Part shown: positions 1-8,730 of the stretch, in pieces
Layout of the letters: every line of letters starts with the position of its first letter
How positions within the stretch are numbered: the first letter of the stretch is position 1
Source of the DNA: Ralstonia sp. UNC404CL21Col
GTDB taxonomy: Bacteria; Pseudomonadota; Gammaproteobacteria; Burkholderiales; Burkholderiaceae
DNA length: 64,000 bases
NCBI RefSeq assembly: GCF_000620465.1
Contig: NZ_JIBE01000003.1
Span: forward strand, 496,001 to 560,000
Direction of reading: 5' to 3'
Notes under the pieces: model-generated
Told to the model about the DNA's origin: nothing
Databases searched by the model: none
What the model saw: the letters and a program-made list of their open reading frames with translations, nothing else
Made by a program: the position numbers and the translations under genes

Positions 1-775
1 CGAGTTCTTCGATCTTCCAGCGCGCGCGCACCTTCAGGCTGCCGCGGCCGCTCTCGTACACCTGCGCAATGTCGGCTGCGGACGAGATGATCTGGCCGCC
101 GCCCGGGAAGTCCGGACCCGGCATGTACTGCATCAGGTCGGTGCTGGTGAGCTTGTCGTCGCGAATGAGCGCCACGGTGGCATTCGCCACTTCGCGCAGG
201 TTGTGCGACGGGATCTCCGTGGCCATCCCCACCGCAATGCCCGATGCGCCGTTGAGCAGCACGAACGGCAGGCGCGCCGGCAGAAGCTTCGGCTCTTCCA
301 TCGAGCCGTCGTAGTTCGGGATGAAGTCGACCGTGCCCTGGTCCAGCTCTTCGAGCAGCAGGCGCGAGATGGGCGTGAGGCGCGCTTCGGTGTAGCGCAT
401 CGCCGCTGCGCCGTCGCCGTCGCGCGAGCCGAAGTTGCCCTGGCCGTCGATCAGCGGATAACGCAACGAGAAATCCTGCGCCAGGCGCACCAGCGCGTCG
501 TAGGCGGATTGATCGCCGTGCGGGTGATATTTACCGAGCACGTCACCCACCACACGCGCCGATTTGACGGGCTTGGCGTCAGCGCGCAGGCCCATCTCGT
601 GCATTGCGAACAGGATGCGGCGCTGCACCGGCTTCTGGCCATCGGCCACTTCGGGCAGTGCGCGGCCCTTGACCACGCTGATGGCGTAGTCGAGGTAAGC
701 GCGCTCGGCATAGGCGCCAAGCGTGAGCGCTTCGGCCGGCTCGCTGGGGTCGAAGAGGATGTCTTGTTGTTCCAT
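1..775 (-). CDS. parC: DNA topoisomerase IV subunit A (ParC), 3' part cut by window edge
   Basis: ParC forms topoisomerase IV with ParE and unlinks replicated chromosomes by passing one duplex through another. The visible N-terminal 258 residues start at the ATG at 775-773 ([10 protein letters not shown]). They carry the winged-helix region with [12 protein letters not shown] (residues 82-93) and the catalytic tyrosine in AAMRYTE (Tyr128). It resembles the GyrA at 61292-63961. The assignment to ParC rests on the nearby parE and on the Gln-Ser sequence where GyrA proteins have Ser/Thr-Ala. The C-terminal beta-pinwheel lies outside the window. It is the last gene of a parE / transglycosylase / parC group on this strand, 49 bp after the transglycosylase stop. 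Confidence 0.95.
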   Translation of the reverse strand, partial: MEQQDILFDPSEPAEALTLGAYAERAYLDYAISVVKGRALPEVADGQKPVQRRILFAMHEMGLRADAKPVKSARVVGDVLGKYHPHGDQSAYDALVRLAQDFSLRYPLIDGQGNFGSRDGDGAAAMRYTEARLTPISRLLLEELDQGTVDFIPNYDGSMEEPKLLPARLPFVLLNGASGIAVGMATEIPSHNLREVANATVALIRDDKLTSTDLMQYMPGPDFPGGGQIISSAADIAQVYESGRGSLKVRARWKIEEL

Positions 776-824
776 GGAGGCTCAAGCGAAAGCGGCGCGC
801 TTCAACGTGGCGGCGCCGCCGGGA

Positions 825-1715
825 TCAATGTTGGGGTACGTTCGTGGCCACGCCGGTGGCCGGGTCCAATACGAGTTCGATGCGTGCGGGCCGGCCCGTG
901 CGGCCCGGCTTGCGCGTAGCGATGACGCCGTTGCCGCTCACGTTCATCAACCCGGGCACGGCCGCGACCGGGTTGTAGTAGCGATAGAACTGCAGCACCG
1001 TCTTCACGTAGTTCTGTGTCTCGGCGTACGGCGGAATGTCATTGCCGTGCTTCTGCACCGCGCCCTCGCCCGCGTTGTAGGCGGCCAGCACGAGTTCCAG
1101 GTTGCCCGAGAACATGCGCAGCAGATCGCTCAGGTAGCGCACGCCGGTGGTGATGTTGGTCTTGGGGTCGGCCAGCTTCTGGGCGGCCGAGCGGCGGGCG
1201 TCGCCTGTCACGCCGTAGCGCGCGCCGGTGTCCGGAATCACCTGCATCAGCCCGATCGCCCCCTTGGGCGACACGGCCTGCGGGTTGAAACCGGATTCGG
1301 CGGCAATCACGGCCTTCACCAGCGCGGGGTCGATACCGTGCTTGCTGGCGGCCTGGCGGATCAGCGGTTCCACCGTCGGCACGTTCGGATGCTGCAGCAC
1401 CGCGCGCACCAGGCGCTGGCGCATGCCGGCAGCATTGTCGAGTGCATCGCGCTTGCTGGCGTTGAGATAGGCGTCGGCGTCGGGCAGCTCGGTCGCTGGC
1501 AGGGCGATGGCGCTGTCGTCCTTGGCCTTGTCGTCGCCCTTGCTCGCCACCGCCGCGCCCTTCATGAACAGCACGTAGCGATCGTCCAGCCGTTCGGCAG
1601 CGAAATGCGCGAGACCGTTTTCATCGATGTAGCCGTAGACGTCCGCGCGCGCCGGCTGGCTGGCCAACAGGGCCAGCGCCGTCAATGCGAATGCGAAACG
1701 TACGGAAAGCTTCAT
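825..1715 (-). CDS. Lytic transglycosylase, SLT domain, with N-terminal DUF4124-like segment
   Basis: Predicted 296-residue exported murein lytic transglycosylase, cleaving the MurNAc-GlcNAc bond of peptidoglycan. A signal peptide covers about residues 1-24 (MKLSVRFAFA, ending SQPARA). A short DUF4124-like stretch (YGYIDENGLAHFA) follows. The Slt70-type catalytic domain begins near residue 115, with catalytic Glu140 in AAESGFNPQAVSPKGAIGLMQ and the AAYNAGEGAV motif near 211. I chose the ATG at 1715 because it gives the signal peptide; an upstream in-frame start at 1787 would overlap parE. It sits 16 bp after the parE stop, so the three genes are probably cotranscribed. Why a cell-wall enzyme sits between the two topoisomerase IV genes is not evident. 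Confidence 0.88.
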   Translation of the reverse strand: MKLSVRFAFALTALALLASQPARADVYGYIDENGLAHFAAERLDDRYVLFMKGAAVASKGDDKAKDDSAIALPATELPDADAYLNASKRDALDNAAGMRQRLVRAVLQHPNVPTVEPLIRQAASKHGIDPALVKAVIAAESGFNPQAVSPKGAIGLMQVIPDTGARYGVTGDARRSAAQKLADPKTNITTGVRYLSDLLRMFSGNLELVLAAYNAGEGAVQKHGNDIPPYAETQNYVKTVLQFYRYYNPVAAVPGLMNVSGNGVIATRKPGRTGRPARIELVLDPATGVATNVPQH

Positions 1716-1731
1716 CGTTGTCGGTTTGCGG

Positions 1732-3717
1732 TCAGATATCGGCTTCGACTTCGTTGCCGCGCGCTTCCAGCCACGTGCGGCGTGCACCGGCTTCGCCCTT
1801 GCCCATCAGCATGTTCATCATGTTGATGGTCTGGTCTTGGCCGAGTTCACCCAGCGCCACAGGCAGCAGGCGGCGCGTGTCGGGGTTCATGGTGGTTTCC
1901 CAGAGCTGCTCGGCGCTCATTTCGCCCAGGCCCTTGAAGCGGGAGATCTGCCAGGCGCCTTCCTTCACGCCGTCCTTGCGCAGCTTGTCTTCAATGGCTT
2001 CCAGCTCGCCGTCGTCCAGCGCGTAGAGCTTCTGCGCGGGCTTCTTGCCGCGCGCCGGGGCATCGACACGATACAGCGGCGGACGGGCCACGCACACGTG
2101 CCCCCGATCGATCAATTGCGGGAAGTGCTTGAAGAACAACGTCAGCAGCAGCACCTGGATGTGCGCGCCGTCCACGTCAGCATCGGACAGGATGCAGATC
2201 TTGCCGTAGCGCAGGCCCGACAGGTCGACCGTATCGTTCGGACCGTGCGGGTCCACGCCGATGGCGACTGCAATGTCGTGCACTTCATTGTTGGCGAACA
2301 GGCGGTCGCGCTCGGTCTCCCAGGTGTTCAGCACCTTGCCGCGCAACGGCAGGATGGCCTGGAATTCCTTGTCGCGGCCCATCTTGGCCGAGCCCCCGGC
2401 GGAGTCGCCTTCCACCAGAAAGAGTTCGTTGCGGGTGACGTCGTCGGATTCGCAGTCGGTGAGCTTGCCGGGTAGCACGGCCACGCCGGAGCCCTTCTTC
2501 TTCTCCACCTTCTGCGCGGCACGTGTGCGCGCCTGCGCCTGCTTGATGACGAGTTCGGCCAGCTTCTTGCCGTGATCGACGTGCTGGTTCAGCCACAGCT
2601 CCAGCGCCGGGCGGCTGAAGGTGGACACCAGCCGCACCGCATCACGGCTGTTCAGGCGTTCCTTGATCTGCCCCTGGAACTGCGGGTCGAGCACCTTGGC
2701 CGACAGCACGAACGAAGCGCGCGCAAATACGTCTTCGGACATCAGCTTGACGCCCTTGGGCAGCAGCGCGTGCATCTCGACAAAGCTCTTCACGGCCTGG
2801 AACAGGCCTTCGCGCAACCCGGATTCGTGCGTACCGCCCGCGGGCGTGGGGATCAGGTTGACGTACGACTCGCGCACCGGCGAGCCCTCTTCCGTCCAGG
2901 CCACCACCCACGATGCGCCTTCGCCGAAGGCAAAGCCTTCTTCGCCAGGCTTGTCGGGATCGGCAAAATGCTCGCCTTCGAACAGCGGGATCACCGGCTC
3001 GGCACCGCTGCCCTGCGCAAGCGATTCGATCAGATAGCCGCGCAGGCCCTGGTCGTATTGCCATTCGAGCGTCTCGCCGGTTTTTTCCAGCGTGAGCGTG
3101 ACCTTCACGCCCGGCAGCAGCACGGCCTTGCTGCGCAGCAGACGCTGCAGTTCGGCCTGCGGAATGTTCTCGGAATCGAAATACTTGGGGTCCGGCCACG
3201 CGCGCACGCGTGTGCCGCTCTTCTTCTCGCCGCGTTCGGCCTTGCGGGTGGTCAGGGGCTCGATCACGTCGCCGCCGGAGAACGCGAGCGTCGACACATT
3301 GCCGTCACGCCAGACCGTCACTTCCAGCCGCGTCGACAGCGCGTTCGTGACCGACACGCCCACGCCGTGCAAGCCGCCGGAGAACGCGTATGCGCCGCCG
3401 CGGCCCTTGTCGAACTTGCCGCCGGCATGCAGACGCGTGTAGACGATCTCGACCACCGGCACGCCCTCTTCGGGGTGGATGCCGACAGGAATGCCGCGCG
3501 CATCGTCTTCGACGCTCATGCTGCCGTCCTTGTGCAGCGTCACGGCGATCAACTTGCCGTAGCCGCCCAACGCTTCGTCAGCGGAGTTGTCGATGACCTC
3601 CTGCATGATGTGCAGGGGATTGTCGGTGCGCGTGTACATGCCCGGCCGTTGCTTGACCGGTTCCAGGCCCTTGAGGACCTTGATCGACGATTCGCTGTAT
3701 TGGGAGGTTTTGCTCAT
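1732..3717 (-). CDS. parE: DNA topoisomerase IV subunit B (ParE)
   Basis: ATPase subunit of topoisomerase IV, 661 residues. The GHKL ATPase fold is shown by EVIDNSADEALGGYG near residue 40 and by GGLHGVGVSVTNALS. The Toprim domain shows EGDSAGGSAKMGRD and, further on, DADVDGAHI, the metal-binding acidic cluster. The C-terminus has the conserved RFKGLGEM..LWETTMNP segment. Its length matches proteobacterial ParE (about 630-660) rather than the roughly 800-residue GyrB of this group, and parC follows on the same strand. The ATG at 3717 is the natural start. Confidence 0.95.
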   Translation of the reverse strand: MSKTSQYSESSIKVLKGLEPVKQRPGMYTRTDNPLHIMQEVIDNSADEALGGYGKLIAVTLHKDGSMSVEDDARGIPVGIHPEEGVPVVEIVYTRLHAGGKFDKGRGGAYAFSGGLHGVGVSVTNALSTRLEVTVWRDGNVSTLAFSGGDVIEPLTTRKAERGEKKSGTRVRAWPDPKYFDSENIPQAELQRLLRSKAVLLPGVKVTLTLEKTGETLEWQYDQGLRGYLIESLAQGSGAEPVIPLFEGEHFADPDKPGEEGFAFGEGASWVVAWTEEGSPVRESYVNLIPTPAGGTHESGLREGLFQAVKSFVEMHALLPKGVKLMSEDVFARASFVLSAKVLDPQFQGQIKERLNSRDAVRLVSTFSRPALELWLNQHVDHGKKLAELVIKQAQARTRAAQKVEKKKGSGVAVLPGKLTDCESDDVTRNELFLVEGDSAGGSAKMGRDKEFQAILPLRGKVLNTWETERDRLFANNEVHDIAVAIGVDPHGPNDTVDLSGLRYGKICILSDADVDGAHIQVLLLTLFFKHFPQLIDRGHVCVARPPLYRVDAPARGKKPAQKLYALDDGELEAIEDKLRKDGVKEGAWQISRFKGLGEMSAEQLWETTMNPDTRRLLPVALGELGQDQTINMMNMLMGKGEAGARRTWLEARGNEVEADI

Positions 3718-3889
3718 GGAAGGCGGAAAAACTGACCAGGCTTGGGTCTGTCCCCAAGCGCCGGGAATGCAGCGCGCATTGTAAAGGAAGCTGTCCTGAA
3801 CAATGCGGAGGGATCGTCAGCGTCGGGATGCGCGCGAAAACTCACATTCGCCCGACATCCCGCTGACATATTGCGTGGTTATTGCAGCG
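3718..3889. other. Intergenic gap between parE and uup
   Basis: About 170 bp separate the parE start from the uup stop. It should hold the parE promoter on the minus strand. I see no convincing terminator hairpin and no supported small gene here. Confidence 0.4.
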
Positions 3890-5800
3890 TCACACCGTGC
3901 CGGCGCGCTTGGCTTCGAGGGCTTCCCAACGCTCCAGCGCTTCCAGCAGCTCCAGTTCGATGGCTTCGTGGCGCTCGGCCAGTTTTTGCGCGCGCTCCGG
4001 GTCGCGGCCGTAGATCGTGCCGTCCTCCAGTTCGCCGCCGACCTGCTTCTGTTCCGCCTCCAGCGCTTCGATGGTGGCGGGCAGCGCGTCCAATTCGCGC
4101 TGTTCCTTGTAGCTCAGCTTGACCGTGGCGCGCTCGCGCGGCTTGGCCGCCTCGGGCTTCTTTTCTTCGGCGACAGGCTTGGCGGCTTGCGCCATCTGCG
4201 CCGCGCGTGCCGATTGCGTCTGCCAGTCCGAGAACCCGCCCACATATTCACGCCAGCGGCCCTCGCCCTCAGCCGCAATCACCGAAGTCACGACGTTGTC
4301 GACAAACGCGCGATCGTGCGAAACCAGGAAAACGGTACCGCTATATTCCTGCAGCAGTTCTTCCAGCAGTTCGAGCGTGTCGATGTCCAGATCGTTGGTG
4401 GGCTCATCGAGCACCAGCACGTTGGCCGGACGGGCAAACAGGCGCGCCAGCAGCAGCCGGTTGCGCTCGCCGCCCGACAGCGAGGCCACCGGCGAGCGCG
4501 CGCGCTCGGGCGGGAAGAGGAAATCGCCCAGGTAGCTCATCACGTGCTTGCGCTGGCCATTGACTTCGATCCAGTCGCTGCCCGGGCTGATGGTGTCGGC
4601 GAGCGACCGGTTCAGGTCCAACTGCGCACGCATCTGGTCGAAGTAAGCGACCTGCAGGTTGGTGCCGTTGCGCACCGTGCCCGAGTCCGGGGCCAGTTCG
4701 CCCAGAATCAACTTCAGCAGCGTGGTCTTGCCGACCCCGTTGGCGCCGAGAATCCCAACCTTGTCGCCGCGCATGATGGTGGCCGTGAAGTTGTCGACGA
4801 CGGTCTTGTCGCCATAGCGCTTCGTCACGTCGATCAGCTCGGCGACGATCTTGCCGGAGCGGTCGCCCTGCGAAACCTCCAGCTTCACGTTGCCCTGCAC
4901 GTCGCGGCGCGCCTGGCGCTCCACACGCATCTGCTCCAGCCGCGCAACGCGGCCGACGCTGCGTGTGCGGCGCGCTTCCACGCCCTTGCGGATCCACACT
5001 TCTTCCTGCGCGAGCAGCTTGTCGAAGCGGGCGTTTTCCAGCGCTTCGGCTTCCAGTTCCTGCGCCTTGCGCGTCTGATACGCCGTGAAGTTGCCGGGGT
5101 ACGAGCGAAGCTTGCCGCGATCGAGTTCGATGATGCGCGTAGCCACACGGTCAAGAAACGCCCGGTCGTGCGTGATGAACAACACGCTGCCGCGGAAAGC
5201 CAACAGCAGGTCTTCCAGCCAGCGGATGGAGTCGTAGTCGAGGTGGTTGGTCGGCTCGTCCAGCAGCAGGATGTCGGGCGCGCCCACCAGCGCCTGGGCC
5301 AGCGCCACACGCTTGGTCAGGCCACCCGAGAGCGAACCGATGCGCGCGCCGGGCTGCAGGCCCAGCTGGGCGATCGTCGTTTCGACGCGCGTGCGCAGCT
5401 GCCACGCGTCTGCCGCTTCCAACTGGGATTGCAGCGCCTGCAGCCTGTGTAGCGCGTCTTCATCGTGGGAATCGCCCATCGACGTGATCAGCGCCTCGTA
5501 TTCAGCCAGGAGGCCGGCGGCGTGCGGCACACCCATCGCCACGGCTTCGGCCACGGTCTGTTCGGGGTCGAATTCGGGCTCTTGCGGCACATAGGCTGAG
5601 GTCACGCCGCTCTGGCGGGCGATCAGGCCGTCATCCGGGGACGTCGTCCCAGCCACGATCTTGAGCAGCGACGACTTGCCGGTGCCGTTGCGGCCGATCA
5701 GGCCAACGCGCTCGCTGGCCTCCAGCGAGAAATCAGTGTGGTCGAGCAGCGCCACGTGGCCGAACGCCAGTTGCGCATCGGTAATGGAAAACAGGGCCAT
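3890..5800 (-). CDS. uup: ABC-F family ATPase, Uup-like
   Basis: Soluble ABC-F protein of 636 residues with two ATP-binding cassettes and no membrane segment. The first Walker A is GRNGTGKSS (residues 36-44), with signature LSGGLTKRVALA. The second has GANGVGKTT and LSGGERNRLLLA, and each cassette ends in a LLLDEPTNHLD or VLDEPTNDLD type Walker B. After residue about 550 comes a charged helical tail (KLSYKEQRELDALP.., then a second acidic helix), the C-terminal coiled coil typical of Uup. E. coli Uup is 635 residues. ABC-F proteins act on ribosomes; Uup has also been linked to precise transposon excision and ribosome assembly. The start at 5800 is a well-placed ATG. Confidence 0.9.
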   Translation of the reverse strand: MALFSITDAQLAFGHVALLDHTDFSLEASERVGLIGRNGTGKSSLLKIVAGTTSPDDGLIARQSGVTSAYVPQEPEFDPEQTVAEAVAMGVPHAAGLLAEYEALITSMGDSHDEDALHRLQALQSQLEAADAWQLRTRVETTIAQLGLQPGARIGSLSGGLTKRVALAQALVGAPDILLLDEPTNHLDYDSIRWLEDLLLAFRGSVLFITHDRAFLDRVATRIIELDRGKLRSYPGNFTAYQTRKAQELEAEALENARFDKLLAQEEVWIRKGVEARRTRSVGRVARLEQMRVERQARRDVQGNVKLEVSQGDRSGKIVAELIDVTKRYGDKTVVDNFTATIMRGDKVGILGANGVGKTTLLKLILGELAPDSGTVRNGTNLQVAYFDQMRAQLDLNRSLADTISPGSDWIEVNGQRKHVMSYLGDFLFPPERARSPVASLSGGERNRLLLARLFARPANVLVLDEPTNDLDIDTLELLEELLQEYSGTVFLVSHDRAFVDNVVTSVIAAEGEGRWREYVGGFSDWQTQSARAAQMAQAAKPVAEEKKPEAAKPRERATVKLSYKEQRELDALPATIEALEAEQKQVGGELEDGTIYGRDPERAQKLAERHEAIELELLEALERWEALEAKRAGTV

Positions 5801-5975
5801 GCTGGAGTGAAAAAGGTGCGGGCCGCGTACGGGCCGGAAGGCGCGTATTGTAGTCGCCCCGCGCGTCGCCTATCGGCGGCATTGCGCTTGCAGATGCCGG
5901 TGCTATAACGCTTGTGCCGCCGGACTCGCTTTTTCCGGCCGCGCCATCCATACCGTTACGAAAGGGGGAATGACG

Positions 5976-6182
5976 ATGCGCGGACTCTTCGGGGTGTTGA
6001 TCATCTTGATCGTGGCAGGCATTCCGGTGCGGCAGATCTTGCTGCGGACCGGATTCTCACCGTGGTGGGCCCTGCTTGTGCTGGTGCCGGTGGTGAACCT
6101 GGTGGCGCTGTGGATTTTCGCGTTCTCAAACTGGCCGCGGCAGGCGTCTCAGCCGGGCAATGTGCTGCCGAATCAGAACTGA
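5976..6182 (+). CDS. Small two-helix membrane protein, function unknown
   Basis: Encodes 68 residues beginning MRGLFGVLIILIV, with two hydrophobic stretches (about residues 3-18 and 27-46) and a short polar tail ending NVLPNQN. A strong ribosome-binding sequence (AAGGGGGA, 5962-5969) lies 6 bp before the ATG at 5976. An ATG at 5970 in the same frame touches the ribosome site and is less likely. I do not recognise a named family; the WWALLVLVPVVNLVALWIFAF pattern resembles small DUF805-like or phospholipase_D-nuclease-N-like membrane fragments. It is transcribed away from uup. Confidence 0.65.
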   Translation: MRGLFGVLIILIVAGIPVRQILLRTGFSPWWALLVLVPVVNLVALWIFAFSNWPRQASQPGNVLPNQN

Positions 6183-6653
6183 TCCACGCAGAAACATGCG
6201 AGCGCCAAAGAAAACGGCCCGCTTTCGGCGGGCCGGAAGAGTCTCTCCTCGATGCCTTGCGAACAAGACATGGCCGCAGCATAGCGCCCCTCGTCAGTCT
6301 CGGGCAGTCAGGACAAACCCGGTAGGGAAAAACGCGTAACGCCAAGCCCAGTGCGGCTTCGCACCGCAGCAACGCATGCTGCGTCAAGCATGCACCGCAG
6401 ACAAGTTCACCGCACCGGCCGAGCCGTGTGCGCGGTGCGTTACGCACGGCCGGTGTGCGCGACGCACCACTGCAAGGCACGCACTCCCGCCGTCTTTTAG
6501 AAGCCGAAATCGAGTCGTGCAGCCTGCTTACAACACCGGAAAGGCGCGGGCCAGCAGGTTGCAGCGCCGCGCCGTATCATGCGGCAGGCCCTCCGGTCAC
6601 GAGCCGGGCATAACCATAACCTGGGCCACCGATTCTTTCCGGGGGATACAACC
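6183..6653. other. Gene-poor stretch before the solute-binding protein, rich in inverted repeats
   Basis: No reading frame here looks like a gene. It holds a hairpin at 6215-6235 whose T-rich tail lies on the minus strand. It also has a 7-bp inverted repeat GCATGCT/AGCATGC (6374-6393) and the near-palindrome GTGCGTTACGCAC (6435-6447), within a run of GCGCACC-like sequence. The promoter of the following gene should lie near 6500-6640, but I cannot place it. Confidence 0.4.
6215..6235 (-). terminator. Hairpin terminator oriented on the minus strand, with no minus-strand gene upstream
   Basis: The 8-bp stem CGGCCCGC/GCGGGCCG with loop TTTCG is preceded on the plus strand by AAAGAAAA (6207-6214), which is TTTTCTTT on the minus strand. 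The plus-strand side has no T run. Confidence 0.55.
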
Positions 6654-7565
6654 ATGCCGTTCTTCACGCGCACGCTGCCTGCTGCAGCGCTGCTCTTCGC
6701 TTCGCTGTCCAGTTTCGTTCCGGGCACGGTCTTGGCCTCGTCCACGCCCGTGCTTGACCGCATCCGCGATACCGGCGCCGTCCGCGTCGCCTATCGCGAA
6801 AGCTCCGTGCCCTTCTCGTTTTACGACGCCGACAAAAAGCCCGTGGGCTACGCCATGGACCTGTGCCTGCGCGTGGTCGACAAGCTGCGCGCCGATCTCA
6901 AGCGGCCGGACCTGAAAGTCCAATATGTGATGGTCACGCCTTCAACTCGGATGCCGGCCATCATGGAAGGCAAGGCGGACCTCGAATGCGGCTCGACCAC
7001 GAACAACCGCGAACGCCGGGAGAAAGTGGCCTTCACGATCCCGCACTACATCGCGGGCATTCGCATGCTGGTCAAGACCTCGTCGGGCATCCGCAAGTGG
7101 GACGATTTGCGCGGCAAGACCGTCGTCACCACGAAGGGCACCACGAGCGTGGCGGAACTGCGCAAGATGAACGATGTCCGCGTCTTGAACATGACCTTTC
7201 TGGAAGCCAAGGACCACGCCGAATCGTTCGCGATGGTCGAAAACGGCAAGGCCGACGCATTTGCAATGGACGACGTGCTGCTCTACGGTTTCCGCGCCAA
7301 CACCAAGACCCCAAGCGATTACGCCGTCGTCGGCGACATGCTGACGGTGGAGCCCTACGCGATCATGCTCAGCAAGGACGACGCCGAGTTCAAGCGGCTG
7401 GTAGACCGCGCGATGACGAACATCATCCTCGACTATGACGCTGAGAAGCTCTACAAGAAGTGGTTCCAGCAACCGATTCCGCCGCACAGTGCCAAGCTCG
7501 ATATCCCGATGAGCTTTTTGCTGCGCGACTCGTTCAAATATCCGAGCGACAAGGTCGCTGATTAA
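6654..7565 (+). CDS. ABC transporter substrate-binding protein, GltI-like (glutamate/aspartate family 3)
   Basis: Periplasmic binding protein of 303 residues, about the length of E. coli GltI. The start at 6654 follows CGGGGGAT and opens a clear signal peptide (MPFFTRTLPAAALLFASLSS, cleaved near residue 26). Family-3 hallmarks include the N-terminal TGAVRVAYRESSVPFSFYD. They also include the GltI-type ECGSTTNNRERREKVAFT, TKGTTSVAEL, AKDHAESFAM and the C-terminal YKKWFQQPIPP. GltI homologues bind L-glutamate/L-aspartate. No permease or ATPase gene is beside it, so it either works with a distant transporter or has another role. A strong terminator follows. Confidence 0.88.
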   Translation: MPFFTRTLPAAALLFASLSSFVPGTVLASSTPVLDRIRDTGAVRVAYRESSVPFSFYDADKKPVGYAMDLCLRVVDKLRADLKRPDLKVQYVMVTPSTRMPAIMEGKADLECGSTTNNRERREKVAFTIPHYIAGIRMLVKTSSGIRKWDDLRGKTVVTTKGTTSVAELRKMNDVRVLNMTFLEAKDHAESFAMVENGKADAFAMDDVLLYGFRANTKTPSDYAVVGDMLTVEPYAIMLSKDDAEFKRLVDRAMTNIILDYDAEKLYKKWFQQPIPPHSAKLDIPMSFLLRDSFKYPSDKVAD

Positions 7566-7587
7566 ACGGATCAGCGGGCAGCATCAG

Positions 7588-7618
7588 CGCCGCCGTCATG
7601 CACGGCGGCGTTTTTGTT
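7588..7618 (+). terminator. Rho-independent terminator after the GltI-like gene
   Basis: The 9-bp stem CGCCGCCGT/ACGGCGGCG with loop CATGC is followed by TTTTTGTTT. It lies 22 bp after the stop codon and just before the convergent kdoO stop. Confidence 0.9.
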
Positions 7619-7625
7619 TGTGCAG

Positions 7626-8600
7626 TCAGCGCTGCGGCCCCAGCATGGGCTTGTTGAGCATGCGCGACAGGACGGCTTCGGGCGCATGGGTGCGATCGGC
7701 AATGGCCGTTGGATCAAGATAAAAAGTCTGCTCCATCATCGCCCGGCCGCGCATCGCCGCATGCAGGGCTTGATCGCTGAAGACGATCCACGTCGCCCCC
7801 GGCGCGAATTCGAACGTCTGCTGTGGAGCCCGGCGCTGATAGACCAGATCCGCTTTCGCGAGATCATGCAACTGCAGCATGCGGTGATCGTATTCGGAGC
7901 GCGGGCGCTTGGTGATATGCAGCTTGTGCATCAGCCACGATTGCCCCGGGAGCATGCCACGCGTTTTTGGCACAAACCGCTGGGCAAAGTCGGCAAAGGG
8001 CTCTCCGATGCGCCAGACGCGCGAGGCATCCGGATCGACGTTGTGGAACACCCGCAAGAGGCGCTGGCCGTGCAGTGGGTTCGACGGAAATGCATCGACG
8101 TGCAGGCGCGTGTCGTCCTTGCGCCAACTGACCGGCCGCCCGGCAATCTCGGCCGGCCGCAACGAAGTGCCGGCCCGCTTTAGGTGCGGGGCATAGTCGG
8201 GAAACAGCGTCAGCACGAGACGCTCGGCAGCATCGGCGTAACGCCGGATCAGCGCCGTCAGATCGCGCAGATCGGCCAGCGGCCCGACGGCGCCGCGCAC
8301 GTTGGCCTCGTTTGCCCGCAGATTGATGTTCTTCGTTTTGCCGTCCGACCAGCGCGCATCCAGAAAGCGCCGCTCAGGCGCCTCAAGTGGAAAGACGAGC
8401 GCTGGAAAATGCAGCACATTACCGCGCTCGAGCGCGCACCGCATGGCGGCGGCCTCATCCGCCTTCACCGTGGGTGACCAGTCGCACACCGGCCACGGCA
8501 CAACCATGTCGATGGCTGGCGGCGTCGCGAGGGTTCGCTCTTCGGAATGGTGGTTGCGCGCCGCCGGCGTGGCGGGCGAAAACGCTTGCATACTTCCCAT
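7626..8600 (-). CDS. kdoO: Kdo hydroxylase family protein (Fe/2-oxoglutarate dioxygenase)
   Basis: Matches the KdoO family described in Burkholderia and Yersinia, which hydroxylates Kdo in the lipopolysaccharide inner core to give Ko, using Fe2+, 2-oxoglutarate and O2. The protein has 324 residues. The metal site is visible as His167-Val-Asp169 in DTRLHVDAFPSNPLHGQRLLRVFHN, with His280 (FSDQALHAAM) as the probable third ligand and Arg284/286 as candidate 2-oxoglutarate anchors. There is no signal peptide, consistent with action at the inner-membrane cytoplasmic face. Starts at 8600 and 8591 (GGGAAG just upstream) are both possible. It stands alone and converges with the GltI-like gene. The family call is from remembered motifs. 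Confidence 0.78.
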   Translation of the reverse strand: MGSMQAFSPATPAARNHHSEERTLATPPAIDMVVPWPVCDWSPTVKADEAAAMRCALERGNVLHFPALVFPLEAPERRFLDARWSDGKTKNINLRANEANVRGAVGPLADLRDLTALIRRYADAAERLVLTLFPDYAPHLKRAGTSLRPAEIAGRPVSWRKDDTRLHVDAFPSNPLHGQRLLRVFHNVDPDASRVWRIGEPFADFAQRFVPKTRGMLPGQSWLMHKLHITKRPRSEYDHRMLQLHDLAKADLVYQRRAPQQTFEFAPGATWIVFSDQALHAAMRGRAMMEQTFYLDPTAIADRTHAPEAVLSRMLNKPMLGPQR

Positions 8601-8614
8601 GAACTTATCAATCG

Positions 8615-8624
8615 CTTACGTAAG
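8615..8624. promoter_or_regulatory. 10-bp palindrome upstream of kdoO
   Basis: CTTACGTAAG is a perfect palindrome 15 bp upstream of the kdoO start, in the only AT-richer patch of this gap. It could be an operator, but its length alone is weak evidence. Confidence 0.25.
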
Positions 8625-8730
8625 ACTTGCGAATGATAGGACGCTCACCACTTCAGTGCATCGTCACGAAACACAACGCATTATGTCTTGCGCGATGTGC
8701 CAAAAGTGCTTGCCGGCCGGGGAAGGGGAT

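Noticed and set aside
3803-5452. A 549-codon plus-strand frame opposite uup
   Set aside because: Antisense shadow of a clear ABC-F gene; no conserved motif in the product.
6183-6540. A 6S RNA, RNase P RNA or SRP RNA gene in the gene-poor stretch
   Set aside because: I looked for their conserved core sequences on both strands and did not find them. Only the orphan terminator hints at an RNA.
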